Positions 11,090 to 23,095 of a DNA stretch of 64,000 bases are shown piece by piece. Made by a program: the position numbers and the translations under genes. The notes beneath the pieces are model-generated. The model was not told where the DNA came from, searched no databases, and worked only from the letters and a program-made list of their open reading frames with translations. Source of the DNA: Dioszegia crocea (Eukaryota; Basidiomycota; Tremellomycetes; Tremellales; Bulleribasidiaceae); assembly GCA_001600615.1 (NCBI GenBank), contig BCKK01000007.1, positions 186,001-250,000 of the forward strand. The letters are read 5' to 3'. Each line of letters starts with the position of its first letter. Within the stretch, counting starts at the first letter, position 1.

Positions 11090-11954
11090 CTAAGCCGCAC
11101 TCCTCCCTACCTGGGCCTTGCCTCCTATCGTCTCCTTGAGCAGCAGGGATCGGGTGTACGCCACAGCCGCGATGACGAAGTATAATGCACAATCTAGTGT
11201 CTGGATATCATCAGCATATGTCACCAAATTTGGATATGGCTGATGTGATGGAGTAAAATATAAGCTCACCTGATATACGAGGAACCCACTGAAAGCGGCG
11301 GTGAGGTATAGGGCGATTCGAGCGATATGTGATCGATGAACCACAGTATCTCTGACCTAGGATATCAGCTTGAGTCGAAGATGTTGAAATGAGCTTGAAG
11401 GCAGAGAGTGATATGGTAGGAAAGAGTGGAGAGACTCACCATGGGCAAAGGGTACTCCAGAACCAGAGTCCCCATAGACGCCAACATCGTGAAGATCTGC
11501 ATGAGGGGGATGGTGACGATTATCATGTTGAAGCCTCGAGATGTCGCGTTGGGTCTGGTTATGTCAGCATTGGGGAATGTGGCGAAATGATTAGGCAAAA
11601 GCTTACATGATACCAGCAGGTCCGAGCGTGCCGCCTCTAAGTGGTCAGCGATGTGCCACTCGAGACGAGCTTGTTATGACGCCACTTGGGATAAGGTGAC
11701 AGGGATAAAGGATAAAAAGAAAACTCACACAAAGTCCCAGAAGAACTTAGGGTAGAAGAAGGCCCATAGAGTTGCTATATTGTCAGCGAAGCTCCCATCT
11801 ATCCTGGCGGCCGAAAGCTAGACGTACCCCATAGCATGTCTGATGTGGTCAGTCAACACCCCATGATCTGACTTCTTGAAGATAGAGAGGACTTACAAGC
11901 AGCGGCAGTAAGAGCCATAAGCCGAGCCAGCTGATGCCATATCAGGTCCCCCAT
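11090..11954 (-). CDS. Fungal four-helix membrane protein, DUF7727-like
   Basis: Six or seven short exons splice into a small integral membrane protein of about 170 residues. It begins MGDLIWHQLARLMALTAAAYMLW and continues ATLWAFFYPKFFWDFVGGTLGPAGIM, PNATSRGFNMIIVTIPLMQI and RIALYLTAAFSGFLVYQ, ending TLDCALYFVIAAVAY and a basic tail. Four hydrophobic helices are visible. The N-terminal pattern W-H-x-x-A-R-L and the FFWDFVGGTLGP block match what I recall of an uncharacterised fungal membrane family (DUF7727). The start is the first ATG after the upstream gene's 3' end, and introns carry CTGAC/CTGAT branch boxes. Function and membrane are unknown. Confidence 0.75.
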
Positions 11955-12529
11955 CCTCCCTTGTTATGTCCAAGCTGATTGTTCAAGCTCAAGCGCGAAG
12001 CTATTCGATGTTCCGTCAAATCTGACACTGGCTAGCAGCGCGAAGGGTAGAAGGGTAAGAGACCGGCTCGGGCAGTGTGTCGTAAGAAGTCGTCAGAGAA
12101 AAGCCATCAAGGCGGCCGAACCAGCAGCGAGAATGAGTGTCCGGAAGTTGTGAAAATGGGTGGCGAGGCAGAGAGCGGATTCAACGTGGCCGCTTGACCT
12201 ATATATGCTGCAATTGTTGAATATCGAAAGGGTAGTAGCCACACTACGGATGACCGGTACAGCGACGAGTTGCAGCTACGGTCGATCAGGCGCGATAGCG
12301 ACGTCATGGGCCCAGGAGTGGGTAACCAAGGTGGGCGGATTTTGGTTGACGACGGTTGTTTCGGAGATGACGATCGTCGATCGAGCCTAAGTACGCACTG
12401 GTCATTCGGACCGTGAGGCTTAGGAGATCCGGATCGACGACTCTCATGATGCCAGATATAGACAAAAGGTGGCATGGCGACAGGGCAAGATGTGATGATA
12501 ACCGAAAGATCGAGGTAGAGATGGGGTTT
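11955..12529. other. Intergenic, promoter of DUF7727-like gene
   Basis: About 575 bp between two minus-strand genes. A 122-codon minus ORF at 12107-12475 has no conserved motif and I regard it as chance. It contains GATCG-rich patches (12361-12385) and nothing else identifiable. Confidence 0.4.
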
Positions 12530-13387
12530 TTACAACAATTTGGTCAATGTTGAATATGATCTACATTGTCAGCATGAATTGTGGCCCAATCAGAAAGAGA
12601 GCTATATACGTACGTGACAATGATGAAGAGGACCTGTATGACAGCCCACAAGAAGGGAATCCATCTGTAAATTAGCCCAAATCCGGACCCCATTTCCCAC
12701 ATGTGGCCCCTGACAGCCACGCGCCGTTCAGACCTTGTAACTCACGTAGACATGCTAAATCCACCAGCAGAGTAGACAGCTGCCAATGCAAACCCAATCA
12801 CCGTTGCAGACACCAAAGCAATGACAGCGGCAATAGTCACCGCGCCGAGCGGTAAGAGGAGTAAAGGCCACAAAGGGGGTCTTTTCCGCTTTGGCCGAGT
12901 CCGGCCTGCTTTCAAAAGGGGCGCTGACGGCGTATGTGGAGTAATAGGAGTGAGGGGTGTTGGTGGATTGAGTGTAGAGTTCGCCTGAGGCGGAGTGTGC
13001 GGTCGAGTCAAGGTTGGGGTTGCGGTTGTTTTGGAGGATATGATTGAGCGAAAGAGGGAAATGCTGGCGATGAGGGATGAGAGCCCGAACGTGCTACACA
13101 TCGTGACGAGGGTCCAGTAGAGTGTGAATCTCCAGATCCCTAGATGCGAGTCAGCAACCTGCACCCAACTGATCAAGGTCAGAGTCAAGGAGTCGTACCT
13201 TCCGCGTCGTACAGGAAAATCCCTCCATATTCTCGTCCTCTTATGAAGTTCGGGAGGTAGAGTGATGGCCATGGAGGGGTCTCATAGCCCTCGGGAACAG
13301 CCTAGAGGGTCAGTCTATGCTGCGGGCAATGCGGTGGGAGCTTACTGGGCCGGAGTTCCCACCAAAGGCGGATTGCGCCGAGCCCAT
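12530..13387 (-). CDS. TMEM170-family integral membrane protein
   Basis: Five exons, starting with the 14-codon exon MGSAQSAFGGNSGP at 13387 and ending STLTKLL at 12530. The first part has PPWPSLYLPNF and a Tyr/Gly-rich stretch. Then come a hydrophobic helix (FTLYWTLVTMCSTFGLSSLI), a Pro/Thr-rich and basic loop, a second long hydrophobic region (LLLLPLGAVTIAAVIALVSA), FALAAVYSAGGFSMSTWIPF and a last helix (AVIQVLFIIVTSY). The order of helices and the AAVYSAGG...IPF segment correspond to animal TMEM170 (compare AGVYRAAG...IPF), an ER and nuclear envelope shaping protein. The long loop is a fungal insertion. The ER location is inferred. Confidence 0.72.
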
Positions 13388-13730
13388 GTTTGACGATGCT
13401 TTCCCGACTGGATTTATAGCTTTTTTGCGTCGATCATGAGGTGATGTTGTGAGTTGCGAGGAGGGCTATGTAGATGTTCTGGTCCGGTCTTGAGCCCAAA
13501 TGCGGTGTCATGAAGTTGTATGGAGCTATGGAGTGGTATGGGACGGTTTGGGATTGGGTTGCGTCCGCCGCACATGATCGGCAGGGAGTGATTACGACTT
13601 GCTAACCTGGAGCAGATGGACATGGATCCGCCCCCGGCTCGGCTTATACAAGTCGCTACCTAGGTGCGGTGATCTGGAAATCTCCCAGCAGCTGACGAGA
13701 CGTCGGATAGGGCGAAGAGATAGTAAAGTT
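13388..13730. other. Intergenic, promoter of TMEM170-like gene
   Basis: About 340 bp. It contains GGTAGCGACTTGTATAAGCC near 13650 on the minus strand and no supported gene. Confidence 0.35.
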
Positions 13731-14857
13731 CTATGCATTACTGCCCTTAGCCCCCGCCGCAGCCTTGTCTTTTCCTTTGCCCGTTGGTACCCCTCCTCTC
13801 GCCTCTCTCCGTTTCTTCAAGAGCGCCATTCTTTCCTTTAGCGACGTCACTCTGGAGTCCGCATCCTCCCTATTGACATTAGCGACAGACTTCCATCGTA
13901 AAGCCCGGACGAAAACGTCGTGGCCTGGATTGTGAACTCACTGAGCCCTTTCCTCTTCTTCCAATCTTCTCACGATCTCTTCCCTCTCTTCTCTGGCCAA
14001 TCGTTCTCTCTTATCCTTCTCACTCTCTTCAGGCTCTACCTCCTTCTCCTCTTCCTCCTTCTCCCCAGCAGGCAGATTCCGCACCGGCGCAGCCTCATAT
14101 GACGCCTGTCCCGGTTCCACCTCCTTGTATTTCGGCACCATACTCTTCTTCGTCGCCTGAGTGGGTTTACTGATGGCGTACTCCGCATTGGCACCTACTG
14201 CCCCTTCCTCATCGCCGTCAAGACCGGGGCCGGATAATGAGGCCAAGAAGTCATCTAGCTCGTTATCGCCGGTAGCCTTTACTTCGCCTCCTGCAGCCGG
14301 AATAGTGGTCGATGTCGAAGGTCCTCCGCTTCCCCCTCTCTCCATATCCTCATCATCGTCCTCATCATCCTCTTCCACTGGCGCATTGCCTTTGGAAAAG
14401 AACCCCTCTGGTAATCCCGCCGGTCCAGATTTGGCCTTCTTGGATGGCCCCGCCTCTCCGTTACTCCCATCCGTTGCTTCGATTGTTCGTTTAGATGGTC
14501 CGGCAGACGCAGCCGAAGCAGCTGCCTTCTTCGCTGCTGCAGCTTGTTGATTGGCCTTTTCTCGGGCGGCGGAGGTACGGTGGGCTTTCGTCAACAGGTG
14601 GGCATCCCATTGTTTGACTGTTTGCTGTCAGTATACAGTGTGTCTGTGGGTATCTTCGCGCGCGCCGCCCATACTATAGCTGGCGTGTCCATAGTCGAGC
14701 CCCATTGCAAGCATCCAGGGGAAATATAGTCGAAACCAAACATACCTGGAACAGCACAGACTGAACACCTCAATTCGCCCCGGGCGGAATAAGCAGCAAA
14801 AGGGTGTTCGATGCGCGCTTCGGCCTTTTTGGCACGTAGGAGAGATCGAGCGTCCAT
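13731..14857 (-). CDS. ZNF830/CCDC16-like zinc-finger protein
   Basis: Three exons: 14857-14746, 14617 to about 13938, and a last exon ending at 13731. The N-terminus MDARSLLRAKKAEARIEHPF followed by a C2H2 finger (Cys31, Cys34, His44, His50; LRCSVC and WDAHLLTKAHR) is characteristic of ZNF830/CCDC16, a pre-mRNA processing and genome maintenance factor linked to the spliceosome in animals. The middle is Ala/Lys/Asp rich and disordered, with GLPEGFF and NELDDFLASL motifs. The C-terminus is a long charged coiled coil (EKDKRERLAREEREEIVRRL) ending in a basic tail. It is divergent from the gene at 15087 across only 229 bp. A nuclear role is inferred from the family. Confidence 0.85.
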
Positions 14858-15086
14858 TTCTGAGGTCTGACTCGGGCTTGAGGGAAGATCTCTAAAGCTA
14901 ATCGAAGTGTAGAGCGAGATGTATGGTTGAGGCCGAGGGTGAAATTGTTTGGCAGTTCCCCACTTTTGACAATTCGCCTCCACCTCTTACATCTTGACCT
15001 TGCCCTCCTACTCCAAGCAACCAGGCGTCATCTCCCCATCGGAGCGCCCCTGAATAGTCGCGCAGCTCATATTGATCAAGCTCTGA

Positions 15087-15883
15087 ATGCACGCTCCGAC
15101 TTTGAGCGCCGTTCTAGGCCTCACCCTCACATACCTCGCCTCGCCAGTCTGGGCGGATACTGAGATCCGGAATTTCAGACTGCCGTTGACGACACCTCAG
15201 CATGACAATCTTGTGCCTGAGCAGCTTATCCTGTCAGTTATTCTCTAGTGCGAACTCAAGCCTAAACAACTTACTGACCCGCCAAGGCTCGACAGCTCGG
15301 CCCGGCAGTTGACATTGAACGTGTCGAAATCACAGCCTGACCTGTATGTCCGCCTGGGCATAGAAGATCCGTACGATAACTGGACTGTCCGCCTTTCTTG
15401 GCCTGGGTCTGTAAGTCATACTGCCCTTTGCGGGAATCCCGGCTGATGAAGTAGTCACCAACCAACTTCGATCTCTCCCTACATCCCCTTCAACTTCAAC
15501 ACCTTAAATCGTCGTCGGGCCGCCACGCTCTCCTACTACGCATATCTGCTCGACCGCTCTCCGTTCCTATCCCAATCTACCCAATATCAATCCCAGTCAT
15601 ATCATGGCTCTCTGCCTTCTTACAGCCAACTGCACCACAACCTGGCCCGCTGTCCTCCATCCGTGATAAAGGACAAACAACAGAGGGACAGGAGTGGGTA
15701 ACGACATTTCATCTGGTGCTGGAACCGCTCATCCTGGGTTTCCTACCTCGGACGGCTTTACCTGCTATATGGCTCATCTTAATATTTGGAGGAGGAGCGG
15801 CGTGTTGCGTGCCATCCATTATTCGGTTCTTGGAGGGGTTGAGGGGGGGATCAGTCGGGACAGAGGATCGGAAGATGCAGTGA
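15087..15883 (+). CDS. Predicted type I ER membrane protein (232 aa)
   Basis: Three exons (15087-15232, 15287-15410, 15455-15883). An N-terminal signal peptide (TLSAVLGLTLTYLASPVWA) precedes a lumenal domain of about 150 residues that looks beta-rich: LRLPL-type strands, LTLNVSKSQPDLYVRLGIEDP, WTVRLSWPGSSPTNFDLSL, HALLLRISARPLSVPIYPI. One transmembrane helix follows near the C-terminus (LPAIWLILIFGGGAACCVPSII), then a short basic cytosolic tail. I do not recognise a named family. The layout, signal, small beta domain, single anchor, suggests an accessory subunit of an ER enzyme complex, but this is only inference. Confidence 0.65.
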
Positions 15884-15980
15884 CGGACACCCATTGTATT
15901 GTAAGGATAGTTGACATCTTATCTATGTATCGATACAAGCACTTTACAACGCCCGGAGATAACTTGGCCCCGTTCGCCAT

Positions 15981-18493
15981 CTACAACACTGCCGCCTCGA
16001 CCTCGCGCAGCTCTTTCGCTTCGTCAGCTGTTGGGTTCCCCAGTCGCCTCTTCACGAGCCCTTCCTCTATCCCTCGCGCATCTGCGTCCTGGCGCCCGTC
16101 ATTGATCAGCTAGACGAGATCAGCTGCGACCTTTTCCGAAAACGGTAAGACTCACCGCTCTCGAGCGTGAAGATCTAGTTGTCCCAGGGACTGGCCCCAC
16201 CGCGGCTCTCGGACTGGCTACGAGGGACGGGGTACCGCTCGACCGACTGATCCGAATGCTGATAGGTGCAGAAGCTGATTTGACAATCGAGATCGTATGT
16301 GTTGGCGCTGGTGTGTGATTTCCATCCGTTTCTGATGCCATTTCCACCTCTGACTCTGATTCTTCTCCGCCCATTTCCTCATCGTCGCGCATTTCCAGTT
16401 CTTCTTCCTCTTCTTCGACTTCTTCCTCTTCCTCCTCCTCGTCTTCCATTTCCTCATCGATCTGTATGTTGTCCTGAGCAGGCGTCGAGGATCTCAATGA
16501 TGCCCTCCGTTCTTTGTTTGGAGCGCTGGACAGCGCCGCGCCTGCATCTCTACTTCGCGTCCGCCTCTGCGAGCCTTCGGCTCCTGCTGCGCGTTTCCGT
16601 TTCCGCCCATTTCCCTCTGAGGCGTGGGCAGATTCGGCGGCCTGGCGAGAAGGAGTCGATCTGGCTTTCAGTGTGAGGGTGATTCGTCGAGGTGCAGTGT
16701 TACCCGAAGATGTATGTCGCCGGTGTACAGGAGCGGATACTGGAGGATCGCGCAATGCGGCAACGCGGTGGGGTATTACGGGAGGTGGCGAGAGGGAAGG
16801 AGAGTAGGATGTGGTTGGGGCCGGGCTCATATCTGTGATTCTAGACCTGATGTCGTCAGTGTCCGTCTCAATTCAAGTCGTAGCAAAAGACAAGAACTCA
16901 CTTCCTATGCTCTGGAGGAAGTAGCTCATCATAACGCCTCATGAGCTCTTCACCCTCATTCACAAGTTTATCTCTCAACCAGTCCGGCCCCTCTTGTTCG
17001 ATCTTTATCCTGCCTTTAGCCCATCTATCAACTGGTGCCCCCTCTCCATCCTTAGGAATAACAACTTCGACCTCTTTCTCCACTTCTCCCATCTTCAACA
17101 CCTTTTTAATGATGGGCGCTATGGGTCCCAACGCCGAGCGAGAAAGAACGACTCCGACGAGGGCCGTCCAAGCCGTCTTACTCATGCCGCGCAAGAGATC
17201 GATTCGCGAGCGCATCTTGTAGCGTTCGAATTGAAGCGTCTCTTTCTCTCGAATTCGCTGACGGCGCTCGAATACCTCATATTTCTTGTGAAGGGCGATG
17301 TAGTAGGCGTCGGAAGTGTCTTCTAGGGGCTGTGGGCATCAGCTTTGGTCTGTCGGACAAGCACTGGACCGGACATACAGTTTCAGTAGTAGCGTGCCTC
17401 AAGCGCTTGACGGGACTGGTATTACCCCTACCTGCCCTCTGCGTAAACCTCATAGTCTGCAGCTCGTCTTTGGCCTCTTCCTCATCATCTTCTCCAGGCT
17501 TCACTTTGTGCCAGCTTGGGACCTCGATACGCTGTCGAGTTTCAGAAGGTGTCTTGGCTGACAGGTTTGGCTGGGCAGACAATCCTGCTGGTGGAGGGGA
17601 AGATACAGTGGCCGAGATATCGGCAAGAGGTAGAGGGGGGTGGACGAGAGACAAAGGAAGAGTGGTAAGGTGGATGACCATGGTGTCGGGCGGACTATCC
17701 AATGGCTCGCCTATATCATCAGCCATGGGCCTTGCATAGCGTGCAGTAGAAAGCAAGACGTACCCCATCTCTCCAGCCAATCAACCACCATCTCTTCAAG
17801 GTCCCTTATGCCATCTGCGCCAGTCCCCGCTGCTCTCCGGATCCGAGCAGGCAGCACGCGCTTTTCCATCGCCTTTGTGGCATTCGTTACAGAGCTTCTC
17901 GGCGCCCGTACCCTTGCTAGATTGGCAGGTTTCCGCTCGGCACGGGGAACAGTAGCCGGTGCTGCTCTCCCTTTGCCTTTCCGAGCGGCAGAAGTGGCGG
18001 GCATAGGGGACGATTTGATAGGTGTTTTAGAAGGGCTAGAGAGCGGGCTGGAAGATCTAGAATGGGAGTCGAGCAGGTCTGTAGGGGATGTCGGGATATA
18101 ATTTGGGTGCAAGAAGGAGGGAGGTGGGAGTTGGAGGGAGTGAGGCGGGATTGAGCCGTCTAACGGTGTCATCGGGCGCGATTGTCGACTGTACGTCTTT
18201 CGAGGTCGAGATATGGCAACAGGAGATGAACTCGTGCCCATTGAGGAGCTGAGATCAAGCGCCAGACCAGGACCGGAGGTGATGGTATGGGAAGAGCTCG
18301 TGCTGGGCGATGAGACTCTCTGTCGGGATTGGGCGGTATTCGTCTCGGCAAATGGAGATTCCGTCGCTTGGGTGTTTGGTCGAGAACGAGATGCCCGAAC
18401 GAATGGGACAGACGACAGCTTGACCGGAGAGCGAGAACGGAGGGTGCGGGTCGTTGTGGATGGACCAGCCTCATTCTCGGCCGTGGGAAACAT
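15981..18493 (-). CDS. SAS4-domain chromatin protein
   Basis: Five exons encode roughly 740 residues. The N-terminal 240 residues are Ser/Pro-rich and basic (TRTLRSRSPVKL, RKTYSRQSRP). After MVIHLTTLPLSLVHPPLP comes the recognisable block DAYYIALHKKYEVFERRQR followed by REKETLQFERYKMRSRIDLLR. This coiled, basic helix pattern is that of the SAS complex subunit 4 domain, which in yeast bridges the acetyltransferase Sas2 with Sas5. The acceptor is placed at CCCCTAG before AAGACACTTCC because the neighbouring AG breaks the frame. The C-terminal third is low complexity with a 20-residue Glu run. A last small exon (RRLGNPTADEAKELREVEAA) ends at 15981. Without that last intron the protein would stop at 16120. 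Nuclear histone acetylation role is inferred from the domain. Confidence 0.75.
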
Positions 18494-18834
18494 GGTCGGA
18501 ACGGGTGCCTCAAAGGAGTAGACACCTTTGACTGTCGGATACTTTTTAGACCTTTCGATTCTCAGTACTGCCAGGCCAATCTAGGAGTAGCGCAGCAGCA
18601 CCAGTGAGCCCGATATCGGCCGTTGGTGAGGATGTCAACAAGACCACCAGTCGAGCAACAAACTTTTCGTTCTTCCGGTCATCGGCTTGACCCGAATCAC
18701 CTTCCATCTCTTACCTTTGTCACTATCCTCCTCTATTCATCGTCACCTGCACCTCAGTCGATAGCTTTTCGACGCGTCAGTAAATCCTGACAGTATACCC
18801 TCACATCTTCCAGGACAAATCAACTCGTAACAAG
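18494..18834. promoter_or_regulatory. Divergent promoter, SAS4-like and TXNDC17-like genes
   Basis: About 340 bp between two divergent starts. No TATA box or RNA gene seen. Confidence 0.4.
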
Positions 18835-19518
18835 ATGCCGATCGACTACAGCCCGTACTTTTTACTAATCCCTACCTCACCTCCGCCCATCCGGACTAAT
18901 GCTGACCGAAGTGTAGATTCCCACATGTCCTCAATCAGCTAGGAGGACCTACAGCGCCCAAGTATACCTACCTAATCTTCTACTCCTCGGTCGTAGACGG
19001 ACAGATGTGGTGTCCTGTAAGACCATTCCTGTTGATTGTCATCACCACGGCAAAGTCCTGACTAGAGTAGGACTGTCGTGATGTCGAGGGGATTGTCAAG
19101 GCTACTTTCGAGGGCGCCAAGAAACCCAGTATGTCTATCACGAGTGCAGAGCCGGTCGGATCTCTTTCACGAAGCACGGGACGACGCCCCAATCGCTAAC
19201 GATCCCTCAGAGGCCGTAGTCTGGTGGGTTGGCGAGAGATCAGAGTAAGTCTCTGGCAGGCTCTGCGACATCGGGTTCTACCTCCTGACATCTAGGTGGA
19301 AGGGCAATGCCTCGAATCATGCAAGAACGCATTGGAATGTCCAGAGCGTACCCACCATTCTCAGGCTGGAGCAGGTACGTTGACCATGGGCCGATTTTTG
19401 CCTGTGTCGGCTGATGGAGACCATGAGCTGATGTTCACAGGGCAAAGAGACCGCCAGACTGGTTGATAGCGATATTGGAAACGCGGAGCTGCTGGAGGCT
19501 TTCGTCAAGACAGAGTAG
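18835..19518 (+). CDS. TXNDC17-like thioredoxin-fold protein (122 aa)
   Basis: Six small exons give a 122-residue protein: 18835-18854, 18917-19016, 19071 to about 19130, 19211 onwards, and two more. The active site is WCPDC (Cys39 and Cys42), the motif of TXNDC17/TRP14 rather than the WCGPC of classical thioredoxin. A cis-Pro follows in SVPTILRL. Length equals the family norm. The family reduces small disulfide substrates and acts in cystine and S-nitrosothiol reduction in the cytosol; no targeting signal is visible. The exons join in frame with CTGAC branch boxes at each intron, and one exon break falls inside the WCP/DC active site. Confidence 0.87.
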
Positions 19519-19833
19519 ACCAAGGGGCAGGCGAAAATTCAGTAGGGATACCTGAGGTTCTCTGCTCGATCGGACATGGGCAAATCCTTGAATCTTTGCC
19601 ATGCAGCTATTCCTACTGGATGCATTAGATCACGGTGCTGCATTCTTAGTAGCCACTCAGCCCATTGATTCTACGCCGCGATCCCCACAGAAGACTTTCG
19701 ACAGGCATCAGCGCAGAGTGGAGGCAGTCCAAGTTCGAAATTCCGACCCGCTCGTCCCACCACCTGATTCCTCCTTCTTACCTTCTTCTTACCCATTCCG
19801 TTCTTAGCTATCCCTCGCCAGTAGAACAGCTTG
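19519..19833. other. Intergenic, promoter of aldehyde dehydrogenase
   Basis: About 315 bp. It carries the 3' end of the TXNDC17-like gene and the ALDH leader. Small ORFs are not conserved. Confidence 0.35.
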
Positions 19834-22422
19834 ATGTCAGCTATGAGCTCGCAGCTACATCGCTTGTCCGAAGCGATGGACGCGTCCATCACTTGGCTGG
19901 CGAATTTGACGCTCGGCCAAATATGGTCGTCCATCAATTATTACCCTTTGCCTCAAGAGCTGAACGTTCTGGCCGTCACGCTGGCAGTGCTGTATTTTGG
20001 AAGAAAATGGGGAGCTTGGCTTTACACGTATCGCCGTGCACGAGTAGTCCACGGTTTCGAATGGCCTGCACCTGAGGTGAGTTAGATCCTGTAGTTTCCT
20101 GTTGCCGATCAAAACTCACTCCTGCAGGAAGCTAGCAAAAAATGGACAGGGCGCGTTATCGAGAATCCTTCGATATCTTCTCATCTTCAAGATCCATCGC
20201 TCGTCTTCTCTCAGGATGGCAAGGTAACCCAACGATCGTACATTACGTGCTATGACCCGTCCACTGCAGTATGTCCGGCACAAGCTACTGGCTGAATGTG
20301 CGATTCTAGGATGACAGCTAACCCTTTAGTATCACCTCACCACTCTCCCACTCCTCTCAGCAGTCGAAGTCGCCCAACAGATCCAGCGAGCAGATAATGC
20401 CCAGCCTACATGGGCAGCTACGACTTTCGCCGAGCGTCAAAGCGTTCTGAGGAGTCTGAAGGCGTGGATATTGAGGGATATGGACGCGATTGTCGATGTT
20501 GCGTGTAGGGATACGGGCAAGATACGTACGTGCCTTCCCCCAGCTTACGTTCTCTCCGCAGCGATAGGCATCCGAGATCAAGCTGATCGTGGCTAGGGGT
20601 CGATGCCGTGCTTGGAGAGATTTTGACGGTGCTGTCAAAGCTCGACTGGTACGCTGATTCCTTTACACCTGTGTCGGTCCAAGTCTCAGCTTACCATAAC
20701 AGGCTCTTGAGCTACGGTGAGAAGACCCTATCGCCCAATAAACGCCCGACAAACCTCATGCTGGCCCACAAGGTTTCTCATGTAGGTCATCTATTCACCC
20801 TTCTGAAGTAAAATTTTTCATCCCGTGATTGTTTTTACCGTGCTCTGACTCCAGATTGACGCTTTCAGGTCCACTACCAGCCCCTCGGCACAGTCCTCGC
20901 TCTGGTCTCATGGAACTACTCTTTCCATAACATGCTCTCCCCCATCCTCGCTGGCCTCTTCGCCGGAAATGCCGTCGTGGTCAAATGCTCAGAACAAGTC
21001 GCTTGGTCGAGTCTGTGGTATATGGGCGGCGTCAAGGCTTGTCTCAAGGCCTGCGGAGTGAATCCGGATGTGGTACAGCTTGTGGTGTGCCTTCCGGATG
21101 TGGCGGAGACTATAACGAGAAACCCGCTAATCAAGCACGTCACCTGTGAGTTTAATCTTCTGCAAAGTCGGTGCTACAGCTGACTCTATCAGTCATCGGG
21201 AGTGAAGTTGTCGGGAAGAAGGTGAGTCATACCATGGAAGAGTCTAGGACCGAGCGCTGACTTGACAGGTAGCTCTGGCTGCTGCCGAGATTATGGTACC
21301 CACCTGTATCGAGCTAGGCGGTAAAGATCCTGCTTTCTTGCTGCCCTCGGCGAATCTGAAGCAGTTCACAAGTACATGGCTCCGAGGCGCATTGTAAGCT
21401 TTGTCTACTTTTGCTCTTGGCGGACTTCCAAGCTGACAATCAACAGCCAAGCTGTACATCCCCTCTCCCATATCCGATCCGTCTTCAATAAGCTGACCCT
21501 CTCAGGCAGGCCAAAACTGCATCGGCATAGAACTATTCCTTGTCCCCCGCAACCTACTCGACGACTTCCTAACCATTATGACACCCCGCATCCAAGCGCT
21601 CAGACCAGGAATCGACCTATCCTCGCTGATCTCGCACGTCCCCATCCCGCGCCTTCAGACAATCCTCGCTCAGGCCGAATCAGCCGGTGCGCGCATTGTC
21701 GTCGGTGGGAAACCACACTCTCATCCCAACTTCCCACATGCGTCATACTTCCAGCCAACACTCATCACGGATGTCAAGATGGATATGGATGTGGCGAAAG
21801 AAGAGCTGTTCGCACCCGTCATGACTGTCGTGCCGTATGATAATGTTGATGAGGCTGTTGGGTGGTTGAAGAAGAGCAGGTTTGGGCTGGGTGGTGGTGT
21901 GTATGGGGATGATAAGGCTGAATGTAGGAGGGTGGCGGGGTTACTAGAGTGTGGAATGGTTTCAATTAATGAGTACGTCTTGGTTCTATGGCAATTGTTC
22001 GAGACTTGACGCTGACACCATTTAGCTTCGTAAGCTCTGCCTCCCCTCGTAACGTTTCGGGAAGGTATAGCTTACGCAACAGGGTGTCTTCTACCTTAAT
22101 CAAGCAATGCCCTTCGGTGGCGTTAAGTCCTCAGGACATGGCCGATTCGGTGGCGAAGAAGGTCTGAGATCATTATGCGCCGTCAAGGCGATAACGGAAG
22201 ACAGGTTTTTCTCGTGGATTCGGACACCGATACCTAAACCAGTCGGTCAGTTGATGTCCGCTGCTTGGTGATGTTATTACAGGGACTCACAGCTGACAAG
22301 TAGACTACCCGCTGATTAATGGGGATAAGGCGTATGGATTCTTGGATGGGTTGGTGGGGCTTATTTATGGGAATGGGTTGCGGAGATTAGGAGGGATTAT
22401 GAAACTTCTCAAGAATGCGTAG
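19834..22422 (+). CDS. MSC7: Membrane-anchored aldehyde dehydrogenase, MSC7-type
   Basis: Oxidises aldehydes with NAD(P)+. Spliced length is about 640 residues, longer than soluble ALDHs because of an N-terminal hydrophobic anchor ([17 protein letters not shown]). Visible family motifs: [23 protein letters not shown] (nucleotide fold), [25 protein letters not shown], the general base in [10 protein letters not shown] and the nucleophile in GQNCIG (Cys codon 21518-21520), then [19 protein letters not shown]. This motif set and the anchor fit yeast Msc7 and its fungal relatives. A 7-nt microexon at 21447-21453 between two normal introns restores the frame just before the active-site Cys. At least ten introns are present. 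ER membrane location is inferred from the anchor. Confidence 0.88.
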
Positions 22423-22767
22423 GTCACTCTCCCTACAGCTAGCGCTTGACAGCTCTAGCTACGTCTGCTACTGGGCATGGCGATGGGCTGATAATCACAG
22501 TTGAATGATGTAGCGTGTATTCAAAGCCTTTTCGGATTCGCAAGACCGTGTACAGTGCCTGCTGCAGGCAGAAGCATCAACGGTGTTACAGCGATCGGGC
22601 GGAAGCGACCTAAAGATTGTCAATCTTATCTTCTTACTCATCATATCTAGGATGTGCACTGATTCCTCTGACGCCGCTCCTGGCCCTTTAGGGCTCTGAC
22701 CCCAGAAGATGTACATCGGATTTATCCGCCGTCGGGGGGAAAGGCGCCAAAGCCAAATCCGCTCGGA

Positions 22768-22819
22768 GACCCCCAAAATCTCAGGGCTGACGGCCCACTC
22801 ACCATCCGTTCACAGACGG
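22768..22819 (+). promoter_or_regulatory. Shared upstream module, copy C
   Basis: GACCCCCAAAATCT (22768-22781) and CCGTTCACAGACGG (22806-22819), 38 bp apart. The second box extends into GTAAATACAGG, which matches GTAAGTACAGG in copy D. CTCTGACGTG follows at 22899, at the same offset as CTCTGACGCG in D. Confidence 0.5.
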
Positions 22820-22885
22820 TAAATACAGGGACCGACCGGCAAGAGACAGTAAGACCCCGCTACATGCGTCCTTTCTCGAGCGTCA

Positions 22886-22902
22886 CAGAGCTCAATGCTC
22901 TG
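22886..22902. promoter_or_regulatory. Inverted repeat in promoter C
   Basis: CAGAGC-TCAAT-GCTCTG, perfect 6-bp arms. It lies about 120 bp from the first box, close to where promoter A has its own, different, dyad. Confidence 0.35.
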
Positions 22903-23088
22903 ACGTGCGTGGACCATCGTATCCTTTCTCTTTCCCGGCACGTTTGTCCCTATGACGCATTTGGGCGTATGAGGGGCTGCATCTTATGGTGTGCTTTCCG
23001 GCGCGATGGCCTAGAGGCTCGGGGCCGGGGATCAGACTCCTTTAACTGACTGCACAGCCCCACTGTCCCATGCTCCCAGGCCTTGGAA

Positions 23089-23095
23089 TATATAA
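23089..23095 (+). promoter_or_regulatory. TATA box of family member C
   Basis: TATATAA in GGCCTTGGAATATATAAGTG. Member A has the same TTGG-R-ATATATAA context. Confidence 0.55.

Noticed and set aside
12107..12475. 122-codon minus ORF
   Set aside because: Low-complexity text without splice signals or recognisable domain, in the promoter of the DUF7727-like gene.
16299..16807. Antisense ORFs opposite the SAS4-like gene
   Set aside because: Mirror frames of a low-complexity acidic region on the coding strand.
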